A stretch of DNA of 64,000 nucleotides, taken from the NCBI GenBank assembly GCA_008923315.1, contig WBSF01000001.1:1-64000 (forward strand). Direction: 5' to 3'. A program made the translations under genes and the position numbers. This document shows, piece by piece, positions 11,144-21,274 of this stretch; positions within the stretch are counted from its first letter, which is position 1, and each line of letters starts with the position of its first letter. The DNA is from Betaproteobacteria bacterium SCN1 (GTDB lineage: Bacteria > Pseudomonadota > Gammaproteobacteria > Burkholderiales > Thiobacillaceae). The notes under the pieces are model-generated. The model worked only from the letters and a program-made list of their open reading frames with translations, did not search any database and was not told the DNA's origin.

Positions 11144-12736
11144 ATGGTCGAAGATACCCTTCCGCTGTATCACATGCTGTTGGCCGATCTGGTGGCGGAT
11201 CTGCCGGCGGCCGTGCGCATGCAGCGTCTGGCCGCCCGCCTGCGGGCGCATTTCCACAGCGGCGCGGTGGCGTTGCTGCAGCTCGAAGGCGACCAGTTGC
11301 GTCCCGTGGCCGTGGACGGCCTGAGCCACGACGCCCTGGGCCGGCGCTTCGCGATCCGGGAGCATCCGCGGCTGGCGACCATCCTGCAGCGCGAGGGCGT
11401 CACCCGCTTTCACCACGACAGTTCCCTGCCCGACCCCTACGACGGTCTGCTGGAGGAGCGCGTCGGCCAGCCGCTGGCAGTGCACGATTGCATGGGCCTG
11501 TCGCTGAACGTGGAGGGCGCGCGCTGGGGCGTGGTCACGCTGGACGCGCTGCAGCCCGGCACCTTCAACGCGCGGGCGCAGTCGCAACTGGCGACGCTGG
11601 GCCTGGCGATCGAGGCCGCCGCCCGCATGACCCGCCTCGAAGACCAGATGCGCGCGCTGCGCAGCACCTACAGTCCCTCCACGCATGCGCCAGGGGGCAC
11701 GGGCGAGGAGCCGGAGATCGTGGGACAGAGCCCGCCTCTGCTGCACCTGCTGCACGAGCTGGAAGTCGTGGCCGACTCCGAGCTGCCGGTGCTGCTGCTG
11801 GGCGAGACGGGCGTGGGCAAGGAATTGTTCGCCCACCGGCTGCACCGCCTGTCGCGCCGCCGCGCGCGGCCGCTGGTGCACGTGAACTGCGCCGCGCTGC
11901 CCGAATCGCTGGCCGAGAGCGAGCTTTTCGGCCACGTGCGCGGCGCCTTCTCGGGCGCGGTGGGCGAACGGCCCGGTCGTTTCGAAGCCGCCGAGGGCGG
12001 TACGCTGTTCCTCGACGAGGTCGGCGAACTGCCGCTGGCGATCCAGGCCAAGCTGCTGCGCACGCTGCAGAACGGCGAAATCCAGCGCCTGGGCGCCGAC
12101 AAGCCCAGGCGCGTGAACGTGCGCGTCATCGCCGCCACCAACCGCAGCCTGCGCGAGCAGGTGGCCGAAGGCGCTTTCCGCGCCGACCTCTACCACCGGC
12201 TGTCGGTCTACCCGATCCCCATTCCGCCGCTGCGCGAACGCGGCAACGACCTGCTGCTGCTGGCCGGACGTTTCCTGGAGCTGAACCGCTCGCGCCTGGG
12301 CCTGCGCAGCCTGCGCCTGTCGCCCGACGCCGAGGAGGCGCTGCGCCGCTACCGCTGGCCGGGCAACGTGCGCGAACTGGAGCACGTGATCAGCCGCGCC
12401 GCCCTCAAGACCGTCAGCCGCGGCGCCGACCGCCGGGCCATCGTCACGCTGGAATCCGACCTGCTGGATCTGGATGCGCTGGCGCTGCCTGCGGCCGGCG
12501 CGCCGGACGCGGGCGCCGCGGTCGCGCCGGCGCCGCAGTTGCAGGGGGCGCCCGGCGCCCGCCTGCACGAGATCGTCGACGCCAGCCAGCGCGCGGCGAT
12601 CCGTGAGGCGCTGACGCGCCACGGCCACAACTGGGCCGCCGCCGCGCGCCAGTTGGGCGTGGACGCCAGCAACCTGCACAAGCTGGCGCGCCGGCTGGGG
12701 TTGAAGGCGGCGTCGGGGTCTGGCGCCGATTCCTGA
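11144..12736 (+). CDS. norR: NO-responsive sigma-54 activator NorR
   Basis: A 530-residue enhancer-binding protein. The N-terminal GAF domain (about 1-165) keeps the residues that hold the NO-sensing mononuclear iron in E. coli NorR: Asp/Tyr/Asp at 97-100 and His114/Cys116 in HDCMG. The central AAA+ domain (about 192-430) has Walker A GETGVGKE at 220-227. The C-terminal Fis-type helix-turn-helix ends the protein. The sigma-54 contact loop reads GAFSGA (267-272) instead of GAFTGA. No good ribosome site precedes the ATG at 11144. It is divergent from ytfE-norB, its likely target. Confidence 0.94.
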   Translation: MVEDTLPLYHMLLADLVADLPAAVRMQRLAARLRAHFHSGAVALLQLEGDQLRPVAVDGLSHDALGRRFAIREHPRLATILQREGVTRFHHDSSLPDPYDGLLEERVGQPLAVHDCMGLSLNVEGARWGVVTLDALQPGTFNARAQSQLATLGLAIEAAARMTRLEDQMRALRSTYSPSTHAPGGTGEEPEIVGQSPPLLHLLHELEVVADSELPVLLLGETGVGKELFAHRLHRLSRRRARPLVHVNCAALPESLAESELFGHVRGAFSGAVGERPGRFEAAEGGTLFLDEVGELPLAIQAKLLRTLQNGEIQRLGADKPRRVNVRVIAATNRSLREQVAEGAFRADLYHRLSVYPIPIPPLRERGNDLLLLAGRFLELNRSRLGLRSLRLSPDAEEALRRYRWPGNVRELEHVISRAALKTVSRGADRRAIVTLESDLLDLDALALPAAGAPDAGAAVAPAPQLQGAPGARLHEIVDASQRAAIREALTRHGHNWAAAARQLGVDASNLHKLARRLGLKAASGSGADS

Positions 12737-12855
12737 AGGCCCCATCGAGTGGTCCTGCCCGGGCCGGCCGGCAGCCGGCGCCGGCATGTCTTTCGCCTTC
12801 CGGGTCAAGCCGGCCGGATTTCGGCCGTAATGGAGTGGTAGGCTACACTCGACCC

Positions 12856-13323
12856 ATGCGCACCCCGCCCGCCCTTTTCCTGTTGGCCCTGTTGCTCGCC
12901 GCCCCCGTCCAGGCGGAGATCTACAAGTACGTCGACGAAAACGGCCAGGTGACGTTCACCGATGTCTACCGCAAGGGCGCCAAGCGGATCGACCTGCCCG
13001 GCGCGCCTGCGCCGCTGCCCGCCGGCAAATCGGCGCGTCCGGCGTCCTACGCGCCGAGCCCGGCGGATTTCCCGCGCATCGACCCGGCGACGCAGAAGCG
13101 GCGCGACGACATCCGGCGCCAGATCCTGCAGGACGAGCTGGCCGGCGAGCGACGTAACGCCGACGAGGCGCGCCGCCAGCTTGCGCTCGGCGAGCGGCTG
13201 CAGCCGGGCGAACGGGCGGGCGACGCCACCTACGCCAGCCGCGTCAGAAAACTGCGGGACGCCGTGCAGCAGCACGAGCAGAACATCGGCGCGATCCAGC
13301 GCGAACTGGGCAACCTGAAATAG
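12856..13323 (+). CDS. secreted DUF4124 protein
   Basis: A 155-residue exported protein of unknown function. The signal peptide (MRTPPALFLLALLLAAPVQA) is followed by the DUF4124 signature IYKYVDENGQVTFTD near the new N-terminus, then a charged, Arg/Gln/Glu-rich helical C-terminal half that could form a coiled coil. The ATG at 12856 was preferred to an upstream in-frame start because it begins the signal peptide directly. DUF4124 genes next to glnA/glnL/glnG are common in betaproteobacteria, but a role in nitrogen control has not been shown. Confidence 0.8.
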   Translation: MRTPPALFLLALLLAAPVQAEIYKYVDENGQVTFTDVYRKGAKRIDLPGAPAPLPAGKSARPASYAPSPADFPRIDPATQKRRDDIRRQILQDELAGERRNADEARRQLALGERLQPGERAGDATYASRVRKLRDAVQQHEQNIGAIQRELGNLK

Positions 13324-13380
13324 GCGCTTGCGCGTCCGGCAATCCGCGCGCGCGCCTCTGGCACAATCGATGCTTAATCG

Positions 13381-14460
13381 ATGCGCATGAGTGCCATGCC
13401 TTTTCCAGACAGCGAATTCCGCGGGCTCGACAGCCTTTCCACCGGTGCCCTGGTGCTGGACGAGGCGGGGGCGATCCGCTACGTCAACGCGGCGACCGAG
13501 ACGCTGCTGGGCGTATCGGGGACGCTCCTGATCGGCGACACCGCGGTGCAGGTGTTCGCGCGCAGTCCGGAACTGTTGTCGGCCATCCAGACCGCGCGCG
13601 CCGAACAGGAAACCGTCATCGAGTACGCGCTCGAGGTCGTCGTCAACGGCCATCCGCCGATCCGCGTCGACTGCAGCGTCTCGCCGCTCGAACGGCCGCC
13701 GAACGGCCTCCTGATCGAGCTGCGCGCGGTCGATCCGCACCTGCGCATCGCCCGGCTGGAACAGGCGCGGCTGCAGCAGGAAGCCAATCGCGAACTGCTG
13801 CGCAATCTGGCGCACGAGGTCAAGAACCCGCTCGGCGGCATCCGCGGCGCAGCGCAACTGCTGGAACGCGAACTGCCGCGCGAGAGCCTGCGCGAATACA
13901 CCCAGGTCATCATCAAGGAGTCCGACCGGCTGCAATCGCTGATGGAACGGTTGCTGACGCCGCACCGCGCGCCCCGTTTTGGTGCAGTCAACATCCATGA
14001 AGTCCTGGAACGGGTGCGCAGCCTGATCCTGGCCGAGACGCCGGGCGTCTCCCTGCGCCGCGACTACGACGTCAGCCTGCCGGACATCCGGGCCGACGCC
14101 GAGCAACTGATCCAGGCCACGCTGAACATCGCGCGCAACGCCGTACAGGCAATGAACGCGAGCGGGCATGGGCACGGCCAGGGCAACATCGTCTTCCGCA
14201 CCCGCGTCGCCCGGCAGATCACGCTGGAAAGCCGGCGTTACCAACTGGGCCTGCGCATCGAGATCGTCGACGACGGCCCCGGCATTCCGGACGAGATCCG
14301 CGAGCAGATCTTCTATCCGCTGGTGTCCGGCCGCGAAGGCGGCAGCGGGCTGGGGCTGGCCGTCGCGCAGACGCTGGTGGCGCAGAACCACGGCACCATC
14401 GACTGCGAGAGCCAGCCGGGTCGCACGGTGTTCTCGATTTTTCTTCCGCTTCCCGCTTGA
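13381..14460 (+). CDS. glnL: nitrogen regulation histidine kinase NtrB (GlnL)
   Basis: A 359-residue soluble sensor kinase that phosphorylates or dephosphorylates NtrC according to PII status. An N-terminal PAS domain (about 15-120) is followed by the dimerisation/phosphoacceptor helix with NLAHEVKNPLGG, His145 being the likely phosphorylation site, and an ATPase domain with N, G1 (DDGPGIP) and G2 (GSGLGLAVAQ) boxes. No membrane helix is seen, as expected for GlnL. Three nearby ATGs (13381, 13387, 13396) are possible starts and none has a strong ribosome site. The stop lies 8 bases before the chosen glnG ATG. Confidence 0.94.
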   Translation: MRMSAMPFPDSEFRGLDSLSTGALVLDEAGAIRYVNAATETLLGVSGTLLIGDTAVQVFARSPELLSAIQTARAEQETVIEYALEVVVNGHPPIRVDCSVSPLERPPNGLLIELRAVDPHLRIARLEQARLQQEANRELLRNLAHEVKNPLGGIRGAAQLLERELPRESLREYTQVIIKESDRLQSLMERLLTPHRAPRFGAVNIHEVLERVRSLILAETPGVSLRRDYDVSLPDIRADAEQLIQATLNIARNAVQAMNASGHGHGQGNIVFRTRVARQITLESRRYQLGLRIEIVDDGPGIPDEIREQIFYPLVSGREGGSGLGLAVAQTLVAQNHGTIDCESQPGRTVFSIFLPLPA

Positions 14461-14468
14461 GTATCGAC

Positions 14469-15890
<1,422 letters not shown>

Positions 15891-15897
15891 ATGGCCG

Positions 15898-15923
15898 AAA
15901 AAAAGCCGACCTCGCGGGTCGGC
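15898..15923 (-). terminator. intrinsic terminator after grxD
   Basis: A 7-bp GCCGACC / GGTCGGC stem (15905-15911, 15917-15923) is followed on the minus strand by seven Ts, 20 bases past the grxD stop. It may also limit readthrough from glnG on the other strand. Confidence 0.8.
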
Positions 15924-15942
15924 CTGTCGGGACGATGCAAAT

Positions 15943-16263
15943 TCAGGCGGCTTGCGCTTCTTCCAGCAGTTTCTGGATTTCGCCTTTCTGATACATCTCG
16001 ATCATGATGTCGGAGCCACCGATCAGTTCGCCCTTGACGTAGAGTTGAGGAAAGGTCGGCCAGTTGGCGTAGTACTTCAGGTTCTCGAAAATTTCGGGGT
16101 CCGCCAGCACGTTCACAGCCAGAAAATCCTTGATGCCGCAGGCTTGCAGTACTTGGGCTGCGCGCGACGAGAAGCCGCACTGCGGAAATTGCGGCGTCCC
16201 CTTCATGTAGAGCACGATCGTGTTTTGGGTGACTTGTTCGCGAATGCGGTCGAGCGGGGTCAT
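15943..16263 (-). CDS. grxD: monothiol glutaredoxin GrxD (Grx4 family)
   Basis: A 106-residue CGFS glutaredoxin, active Cys29 in QCGFS. Such proteins bind a glutathione-ligated [2Fe-2S] cluster as a dimer and pass it to acceptors. The conserved WPTFPQLY cis-Pro segment and the GG(S/C)D glutathione-binding turn (GGSDIM) are present. It has its own strong sigma-70 promoter with an IscR-type operator over the start region, and an intrinsic terminator, so it is monocistronic. Demand for Fe-S clusters is high here because of the dsr system, though no direct link is shown. Confidence 0.96.
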   Translation of the reverse strand: MTPLDRIREQVTQNTIVLYMKGTPQFPQCGFSSRAAQVLQACGIKDFLAVNVLADPEIFENLKYYANWPTFPQLYVKGELIGGSDIMIEMYQKGEIQKLLEEAQAA

Positions 16264-16276
16264 GGCAGGCTCCTGA

Positions 16277-16301
16277 ATACTTGAGTGGAATACTCGGGAA
16301 T
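16277..16301. promoter_or_regulatory. IscR type-1-like operator of grxD
   Basis: The 25-base dyad starting ATACTTGAGT and ending ACTCGGGAAT agrees with the IscR type-1 consensus (ATASYYGACTRwwwYAGTCRRSTAT, as recalled) at about 21 of 25 positions. Two of the departures are a compensating C/G swap that keeps the dyad. It overlaps the -10 edge and start region of the grxD promoter, where a repressor loaded with an Fe-S cluster would block transcription. No iscR gene is in the window. Confidence 0.5.
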
Positions 16302-16327
16302 TATACGCGGGGCACCACGCGCGTCAA
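16300..16327 (-). promoter_or_regulatory. sigma-70 promoter of grxD
   Basis: On the minus strand TTGACG (16327-16322) and a perfect TATAAT (16305-16300) are separated by 16 bases, placing the start site near 16293, about 30 bases before the ATG. The -35 element lies against the 3' end of the upstream nucleotidyltransferase gene. Confidence 0.75.
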
Positions 16328-17415
16328 GCCGCCTTGGGGGTGCCGTTTTCCTGATAGGGGCTGACAAAGGCCTTGTGGGCCAGATGCGGAATCAGCAGAT
16401 GGATCGGCATGCGCAGCCAGTGCGCGCGCACGTAGGCGGCCAGCCGCGCGGCGGGGGTGAAGCGGTCTGCACAGGTTGCGTGATCGGGCGCGAGCGCACG
16501 CGTGAACACGGCATCCATCAGCGTTCGAAGCAGACGGTTCGGCGCGGCCGACTCGAGTGCGGACCAGGCGCGTTCCGGAACCGGCGTGTCGAGAAAATGG
16601 ATGGCGTAGCGGAGTGCGTAGTAGAGCGAGCGCTGCAACTGAAGTTCTTCTGCGCGTGCGAGCAGATGTGCCCAGAATTCCGGCGTGGCGGCTTCGCGCA
16701 GTTGCAGGTCGATGTCGGTGAGATCGCGCAGGCCGTGCGGCAGTTCACCGTCGTGGAACAGGTGCGTTGCCGCATGGAGAATACGGTCCTCGGGGGCCAG
16801 TACGCAGATGCCGGGCAGCTCGCTGGCGGGCACCGCGCGGCTGCGCAGCTTGCCCGAGTCGGGATGATAGCGCGCAGTGTCGGGGAGGATGGCGTGATGG
16901 ACGTCAATCACGGTTTCGCGCTGGATATGCTGCATGGGCGGAATTTCGTGCATCCAGCGCCGGTAATAGCGCTTGTCGTAATCCGACAAATGGCTTGCAT
17001 GCCAGCCGGCCAGCATGAGTGCGTTCTCGACTTCCGGCAGGCGCTCGCGCGGGACCAGGATATCGATGTCGTTGAACAGGCGGCCGTCGGCCGCTGGCGA
17101 GCCGCTTGCCACGTAAGCCGCGCCTTTCAGGGCGACGAGTGGCACGTCGATATCGGCGAGCGCGGTCCGGATGTTGGCAAGTTCCCAGTGGATCGCCGTG
17201 CGCTGCCTGTCGGCCAGTGTCTCGGCCGCCGTGAAATGCCAGCGGGCGCCGGCGGGAATCGCATCGCTCAGGCTGTCCCGGCGGAAGCGGTAGGCCAGCC
17301 GGGCGAGCAGACCGGCCGCGCGCGCCTGACGGATCAGTACGTCCCATTCCCCCATGGAAAAACGGGTGACGCTGTCGGGCGTGCGCAGGGTGCGGGCGAG
17401 CAGGTCGCGTGGCAT
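16324..17415 (-). CDS. nucleotidyltransferase family protein of the HPr-rel-A operon
   Basis: A 363-residue protein of the NTP_transf_5 type. The nucleotidyltransferase core is seen as VALKGAAY (about 94-101) followed by LFNDIDILV (113-121), whose Asp pair would bind Mg2+. The rest is helical and does not point to a substrate. The ATG at 17415 lies 5 bases past the stop of the HprK-related kinase. It is the last gene of a four-gene operon and its steady association with the kinase and PqqD-like gene in other genomes suggests it modifies a shared partner protein or small molecule. The transferred group is unknown. Confidence 0.8.
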   Translation of the reverse strand: MPRDLLARTLRTPDSVTRFSMGEWDVLIRQARAAGLLARLAYRFRRDSLSDAIPAGARWHFTAAETLADRQRTAIHWELANIRTALADIDVPLVALKGAAYVASGSPAADGRLFNDIDILVPRERLPEVENALMLAGWHASHLSDYDKRYYRRWMHEIPPMQHIQRETVIDVHHAILPDTARYHPDSGKLRSRAVPASELPGICVLAPEDRILHAATHLFHDGELPHGLRDLTDIDLQLREAATPEFWAHLLARAEELQLQRSLYYALRYAIHFLDTPVPERAWSALESAAPNRLLRTLMDAVFTRALAPDHATCADRFTPAARLAAYVRAHWLRMPIHLLIPHLAHKAFVSPYQENGTPKAA

Positions 17416-17420
17416 GTCGG

Positions 17421-18338
17421 TCAACGGCCCGGCTCGGCCAGCGCATCGAAAGCGGCGACCGCTTCGGCAAGATCGCTGTAGCGGAAGTCGTAGCACGCGG
17501 TCTGGTCGACCAGTGCGGTCCCGGTACGGAAACCGTCGGCTCCGAGCTGGCTGTAATTGAATGCGTTCTGCGCGAGGAACATGAAGGTTTGCGCCTGCGA
17601 ACGCGGCGTCAAGCGGGTGGCTGCACCGGCTTCCCATTTGGGGAAGATGATCCAGGCCGGCTGTGCACTTTCGTGCTGGCGCAGCACGCTGTCGCGTGGC
17701 GGGCGCATGTGCGCCACCGTGCCCTTGATCGTGTCGTGCGATGCGCGGTTGATGAAGGTTTCGCCATCGAACCGCCGGATGACGTCGATCGACTGGTTTT
17801 TCAGGCTGACCGGGCGCGGCAGGGGCTGGATTCGGCCGGTTTTGCGGTCGATCAGGGTGAGTTCGTCCGAGAGGAGACGCCAGCCGGACAGCACAAGGCC
17901 GGCGGTCAGCGTACTCTTGCCCGAGCCGGGCGGGGCCGGAAGGATCGCGGCGCGGCCGTGCTTTTCGACGACTGCCGCATGAATGATCAGGTATTGGTGC
18001 GCCTGGGTGGAGACGCACCAGTTGAGGCCCCATTCCAGCATCGGGAAAGCCTGGTCGCGGGGCAGGGGCTTGAACGGGCGCATGCCGTCGAAATCGAAAC
18101 TGATCTGCGGTCGTATCCAGCGCCGCAGGCCGGGCGTGGACCGGACCGACACGTGAAAATCGGCAAAAGCCTCGTGCGTACTGCGGACTTCGAATTGCCC
18201 ATAGAGCTGTGCGAGTCCTTCGGCTACATCGGGCACATCGGACTGCACGCGCAGGGAAAATGGCCCTGTCCGCATCCAGACACCGGCTCCTGCCAGTTGC
18301 CGGCGAAGATCGGCGGGGGGGAGCTGCAATAATTTCAT
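17421..18338 (-). CDS. HprK-related kinase A
   Basis: A 305-residue protein related to the P-loop kinase domain of HPr kinase/phosphorylase. The Walker A motif is APPGSGKST (135-143), followed by SDELTLID (157-164), the region that in HprK binds Mg2+ and substrate. The N-terminal ~115 residues are a family-specific domain. There is no HPr gene nearby, so the phospho-acceptor is not HPr from this locus. It overlaps the PqqD-like stop by 4 bases (ATGA). Known only as part of the bioinformatically defined HPr-rel-A system; the reaction is unproven. Confidence 0.87.
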   Translation of the reverse strand: MKLLQLPPADLRRQLAGAGVWMRTGPFSLRVQSDVPDVAEGLAQLYGQFEVRSTHEAFADFHVSVRSTPGLRRWIRPQISFDFDGMRPFKPLPRDQAFPMLEWGLNWCVSTQAHQYLIIHAAVVEKHGRAAILPAPPGSGKSTLTAGLVLSGWRLLSDELTLIDRKTGRIQPLPRPVSLKNQSIDVIRRFDGETFINRASHDTIKGTVAHMRPPRDSVLRQHESAQPAWIIFPKWEAGAATRLTPRSQAQTFMFLAQNAFNYSQLGADGFRTGTALVDQTACYDFRYSDLAEAVAAFDALAEPGR

Positions 18339-18601
18339 GGGGATTCCAGCAGGCCGATTTTCTCGAGCTCGGCCAGCACGTCTTCGACCAGTTCCCGGAA
18401 TTGGGGTGTGTCGTGCACGTCAAGACGCCGGGCCAGCGCGATGGCGATGGCGTCCGGCGTGCTCTGCGGGTGTTCGCGGCAGGTCTGGTACAGGGCCAGC
18501 GTCAGCGGCTTCAGATAATGCGTGTCGCCCGATTCCCCGTCATACACGACCGCTTCGTCGCCCCAGCATTTGAGCAGGCGGGTGGCGGCAGCCCCATGCA
18601 T
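18335..18601 (-). CDS. PqqD-like peptide chaperone of the HPr-rel-A system
   Basis: An 88-residue protein with the PqqD/RRE fold signature: a short beta-rich start (AVVYDGESGDTHYL), then helices ending ELVEDVLAELEKIGLLE. PqqD-like domains bind leader peptides of ribosomally made substrates and present them to tailoring enzymes. Here it lies between the candidate substrate gene, 4 bases upstream, and the kinase with which its stop overlaps. By analogy it would dock a partner protein to the kinase or the nucleotidyltransferase; this is inference. Confidence 0.82.
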   Translation of the reverse strand: MHGAAATRLLKCWGDEAVVYDGESGDTHYLKPLTLALYQTCREHPQSTPDAIAIALARRLDVHDTPQFRELVEDVLAELEKIGLLESP

Positions 18602-18605
18602 GGGC

Positions 18606-19175
18606 TCAGTTGAGCGGGCAGCCGCGCTCGTTCAACATGGCCAGCGAGTTTTTGAGCTTTTCCGGGTTGGACAGGTAGTTGTTCCGGAACAGCGTGATCA
18701 ATTCGCCGGCGGTGTAGCCGAAATTGACGTTCGGGTGCCCTGCGTTCAGCAGGGCGGCGACGGCGTGAAATCCCAGATTGGTCGAGATAGGGTCGCCACT
18801 GCCGTTCAGCGTTTTCAGCACTTCCAGCAGGGTGTAGGGCTGGCCGTTGCTCTTGTTGTATTGCGTGACCCCGAAAACCGTGTTGAATTTGTCCGTCGTC
18901 TTGAAGCCGGTCGGCGCCCAGGAGTCCAGATGCTGCGACTGCTTCCAGTAGCCTGGGGTGCAACCGTCGCAGGTCTGACCTTTGGGGGCCGAAAGATTGC
19001 CGGACATCATGCCGGAAATCGTGCATTGATTGGCCCAGACGGGGCGGCTGCTTAGCGTGAACACGGCCGCGACGCCCAGGGCGGTGCCCGCCAGCTTGCG
19101 GCGGCCATTGTCGATTCCGGCTGTCTCGGTGGCGTCGTGCGTGACGTCCTGATGGTCGTGGATGGGGTCGGACAT
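18606..19175 (-). CDS. secreted Cys-containing TPGYWK-motif protein, candidate HPr-rel-A substrate
   Basis: A 189-residue protein of unknown function and the first gene of the HPr-rel-A operon. Residues 1-23 are hydrophilic; a twin-arginine-like signal follows (NGRRKLAG, Arg25-Arg26, then a hydrophobic stretch and SSRPVWA-N, cleavage about residue 48). The mature part has CDGCTPGYWKQSQHL (69-83), a motif seen in several secreted proteins, plus cysteines at 51 and 186, so up to two disulfides. The family is not recognised further. Promoter position suggests it is made in excess of the modifying genes. It could alternatively be an unrelated exported protein. Confidence 0.7.
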   Translation of the reverse strand: MSDPIHDHQDVTHDATETAGIDNGRRKLAGTALGVAAVFTLSSRPVWANQCTISGMMSGNLSAPKGQTCDGCTPGYWKQSQHLDSWAPTGFKTTDKFNTVFGVTQYNKSNGQPYTLLEVLKTLNGSGDPISTNLGFHAVAALLNAGHPNVNFGYTAGELITLFRNNYLSNPEKLKNSLAMLNERGCPLN

Positions 19176-19314
19176 GGTGGGCCTCGGTAAGCTTTTGGAT
19201 TAATTGTGCCCAAATCCAGCAAGATTCGCACCAACGGCGTGACGGGGGCGCGCAACTCCAGCAGGCGCGGGGTTTGGCGTCGGGTGTGCCGGGTTCAGGC
19301 GTGGCCGGTGTAAA

Positions 19315-20172
19315 TTATTCCGACAGCCTTCCGCCACTCACGCGCGCAATGCCGGCCAGATCGGTCCAGCTCGTGATTTCGGCGTAGGCGTGGGCAGCGA
19401 GGCAGGCGCGGACGGCTTCGCCCTGGTCGTATCCGTGTTCGAGCAGAAGGCTGCCGCCGGGCTGTAGATGATCGGCCGCACGGGCAATCAGGCGATGCAG
19501 ATCGTCCAGCCCGTCGCGTCCCGATGCCAGGGCTCCGATGGGCTCGAAACGGAGATCGCCCCGGGCGAGATGGGGATCGTTGGCGGCAATGTAAGGAGGA
19601 TTGCCGACAATGATGTCGAAACGTCGTCCTTCGAGTGTCTCGAACCAGTCGCTGGCGCGCCATTCGACCGTGACGCCGAGCCGGGCGGCGTTTTCGCGGG
19701 CGACGGCCAGCGCGTCGGATGCGCGGTCCACGGCGGTCACGTGGGCATTCGGTCGTTCGAGCGCGAGCGTGATGGCGACGCAGCCACTGCCCGTGCCCAG
19801 ATCGAGTACCGCATGCGGCGTATCCGGTGACAGGCGGGCGAGGGCCTGTTCGACCAGCAATTCGGTGTCGGGACGGGGAATCAGCACTGCGGGCGTGACG
19901 TGGAACGGGCGGCCATAAAACTCGCGCAGGCCGGTGAGATAGGCGACAGGTTCGCCGGCCAGCCGGCGTGCCAGCAGAATCTCGAAACGGTTTGCGGAGC
20001 CGGCCGTAACGGGTTCGCGGTCGTGTGCGATCAGCCAGGCCGGCGTGACGCACCAGGCATGGGCCGCGAGCGTTTTCGCCTCCAGCCGGGCTTCGCGCCG
20101 ATCCAGACCGAGTGTGCGGCCCAGACGGACGGCGGCGGCATCGAGCAGGCCGGCGACGGCCTTGTCGTTCAC
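19315..20172 (-). CDS. prmC: release factor glutamine methyltransferase PrmC
   Basis: A 285-residue SAM-dependent enzyme that methylates the GGQ glutamine of release factors RF1 and RF2. The N-terminal helical domain is followed by a Rossmann fold with VLDLGTGSGCVAI and the catalytic NPPY motif. The start is a GTG (20172), 6 bases after prfA, which gives MNDKAVAGLLD. It is the last gene of hemA-prfA-prmC and acts on the PrfA encoded immediately upstream. Confidence 0.94.
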   Translation of the reverse strand: MNDKAVAGLLDAAAVRLGRTLGLDRREARLEAKTLAAHAWCVTPAWLIAHDREPVTAGSANRFEILLARRLAGEPVAYLTGLREFYGRPFHVTPAVLIPRPDTELLVEQALARLSPDTPHAVLDLGTGSGCVAITLALERPNAHVTAVDRASDALAVARENAARLGVTVEWRASDWFETLEGRRFDIIVGNPPYIAANDPHLARGDLRFEPIGALASGRDGLDDLHRLIARAADHLQPGGSLLLEHGYDQGEAVRACLAAHAYAEITSWTDLAGIARVSGGRLSE

Positions 20173-20178
20173 TGCCGC

Positions 20179-21261
20179 TCAGCCTTCGCCCGACAGGGCG
20201 GCCAGCTGCTCGGCCTGATGCTCGGCGGCCAAAGCGTCGAGCAGTTCGGCCAGGTCGCCGTCCATCATGGCGTCGATCTTGTAGAGCGTCAGATTGATGC
20301 GGTGGTCGGTGACGCGGCCTTGCGGGAAATTGTAGGTACGGATGCGGTCCGAGCGGTCGCCGCTGCCGATCAGGCTCTTGCGCGTGCTGGCCTCGGCGGC
20401 GTGCTGCGCCTGGATTTCGCGGTCCTTGAGCCGGGCGGCGAGCACGCTCATGGCCTGCGCGCGGTTGCGGTGCTGCGAACGGTCGTCCTGGCATTCGACG
20501 ACGAGCCCCGTGGGCAGGTGGGTGATGCGTACGGCGGAATCGGTCTTGTTGATGTGCTGGCCGCCGGCGCCGGAAGCCCGGAAGGTGTCGATGCGCAGAT
20601 CCGCCGGATTGATGTCGATCTCGCCCACCTCGTCGGCTTCCGGCATGACCGCGACGGTACAGGCGGACGTGTGGATACGCCCCTGCGATTCGGTTTCCGG
20701 CACGCGCTGCACGCGATGCCCGCCCGATTCGAATTTCAGCCGCGAGTACGCGCCCTGGCCGACGATGCGGACGATGGCTTCCTTGTAGCCGCCGACCTCG
20801 CCGGGGTTTTCGGAAACGATTTCGACCTTCCAGCCCTGGCGCTCGGCATAGCGCGTGTACATGCGCAGGAGGTTGCCGGCGAACAGCGCCGATTCGTCGC
20901 CGCCGGTGCCGGCGCGGATTTCCAGGAAGATGTTGCGGTCGTCGTTGGGATCGCGAGGCAGCAATGCGGTCTGCAGGGCGATTTCGAGCTGCGCAACGCG
21001 GGTGACGCCGTCGGCCAGCTCGGCTTCGGCGAGTTCGCGCAAATCCGGGTCGGCGAGCATTTCGCGTGCGGTCAACTGGTCGGATTCGACCTGTTTGTAC
21101 TGGCGATAGAGCGTGACGACCGGGTCGATGTCCGCGCGTTCTCGCGACAGTCTGCGGAAGCTGTCCATGTCGCCGGCGATCTCGGGCTGGGCGAGCAGGG
21201 CGTCGAGCTCCTCCAGCCGCTCATCGGCGCGGGCGAGCTTGTCGGCCAGCGAGGCTTTCAT
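20179..21261 (-). CDS. prfA: peptide chain release factor 1
   Basis: A 360-residue translation termination factor for UAA and UAG codons. The GGQ motif lies in [16 protein letters not shown] and the codon-recognition PxT is seen as PET in [12 protein letters not shown], which separates RF1 from RF2 (SPF). Length is normal. It follows hemA by 13 bases and precedes prmC by 6, the common proteobacterial operon. Confidence 0.97.
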   Translation of the reverse strand: MKASLADKLARADERLEELDALLAQPEIAGDMDSFRRLSRERADIDPVVTLYRQYKQVESDQLTAREMLADPDLRELAEAELADGVTRVAQLEIALQTALLPRDPNDDRNIFLEIRAGTGGDESALFAGNLLRMYTRYAERQGWKVEIVSENPGEVGGYKEAIVRIVGQGAYSRLKFESGGHRVQRVPETESQGRIHTSACTVAVMPEADEVGEIDINPADLRIDTFRASGAGGQHINKTDSAVRITHLPTGLVVECQDDRSQHRNRAQAMSVLAARLKDREIQAQHAAEASTRKSLIGSGDRSDRIRTYNFPQGRVTDHRINLTLYKIDAMMDGDLAELLDALAAEHQAEQLAALSGEG

Positions 21262-21274
21262 TCCGCTGTCTTTC

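Noticed and set aside
14457..14468. TTG start of glnG overlapping the glnL stop
   Set aside because: Would add MSID before the ATG; the ATG at 14469 matches the usual NtrC N-terminus. Kept only as an alternative.
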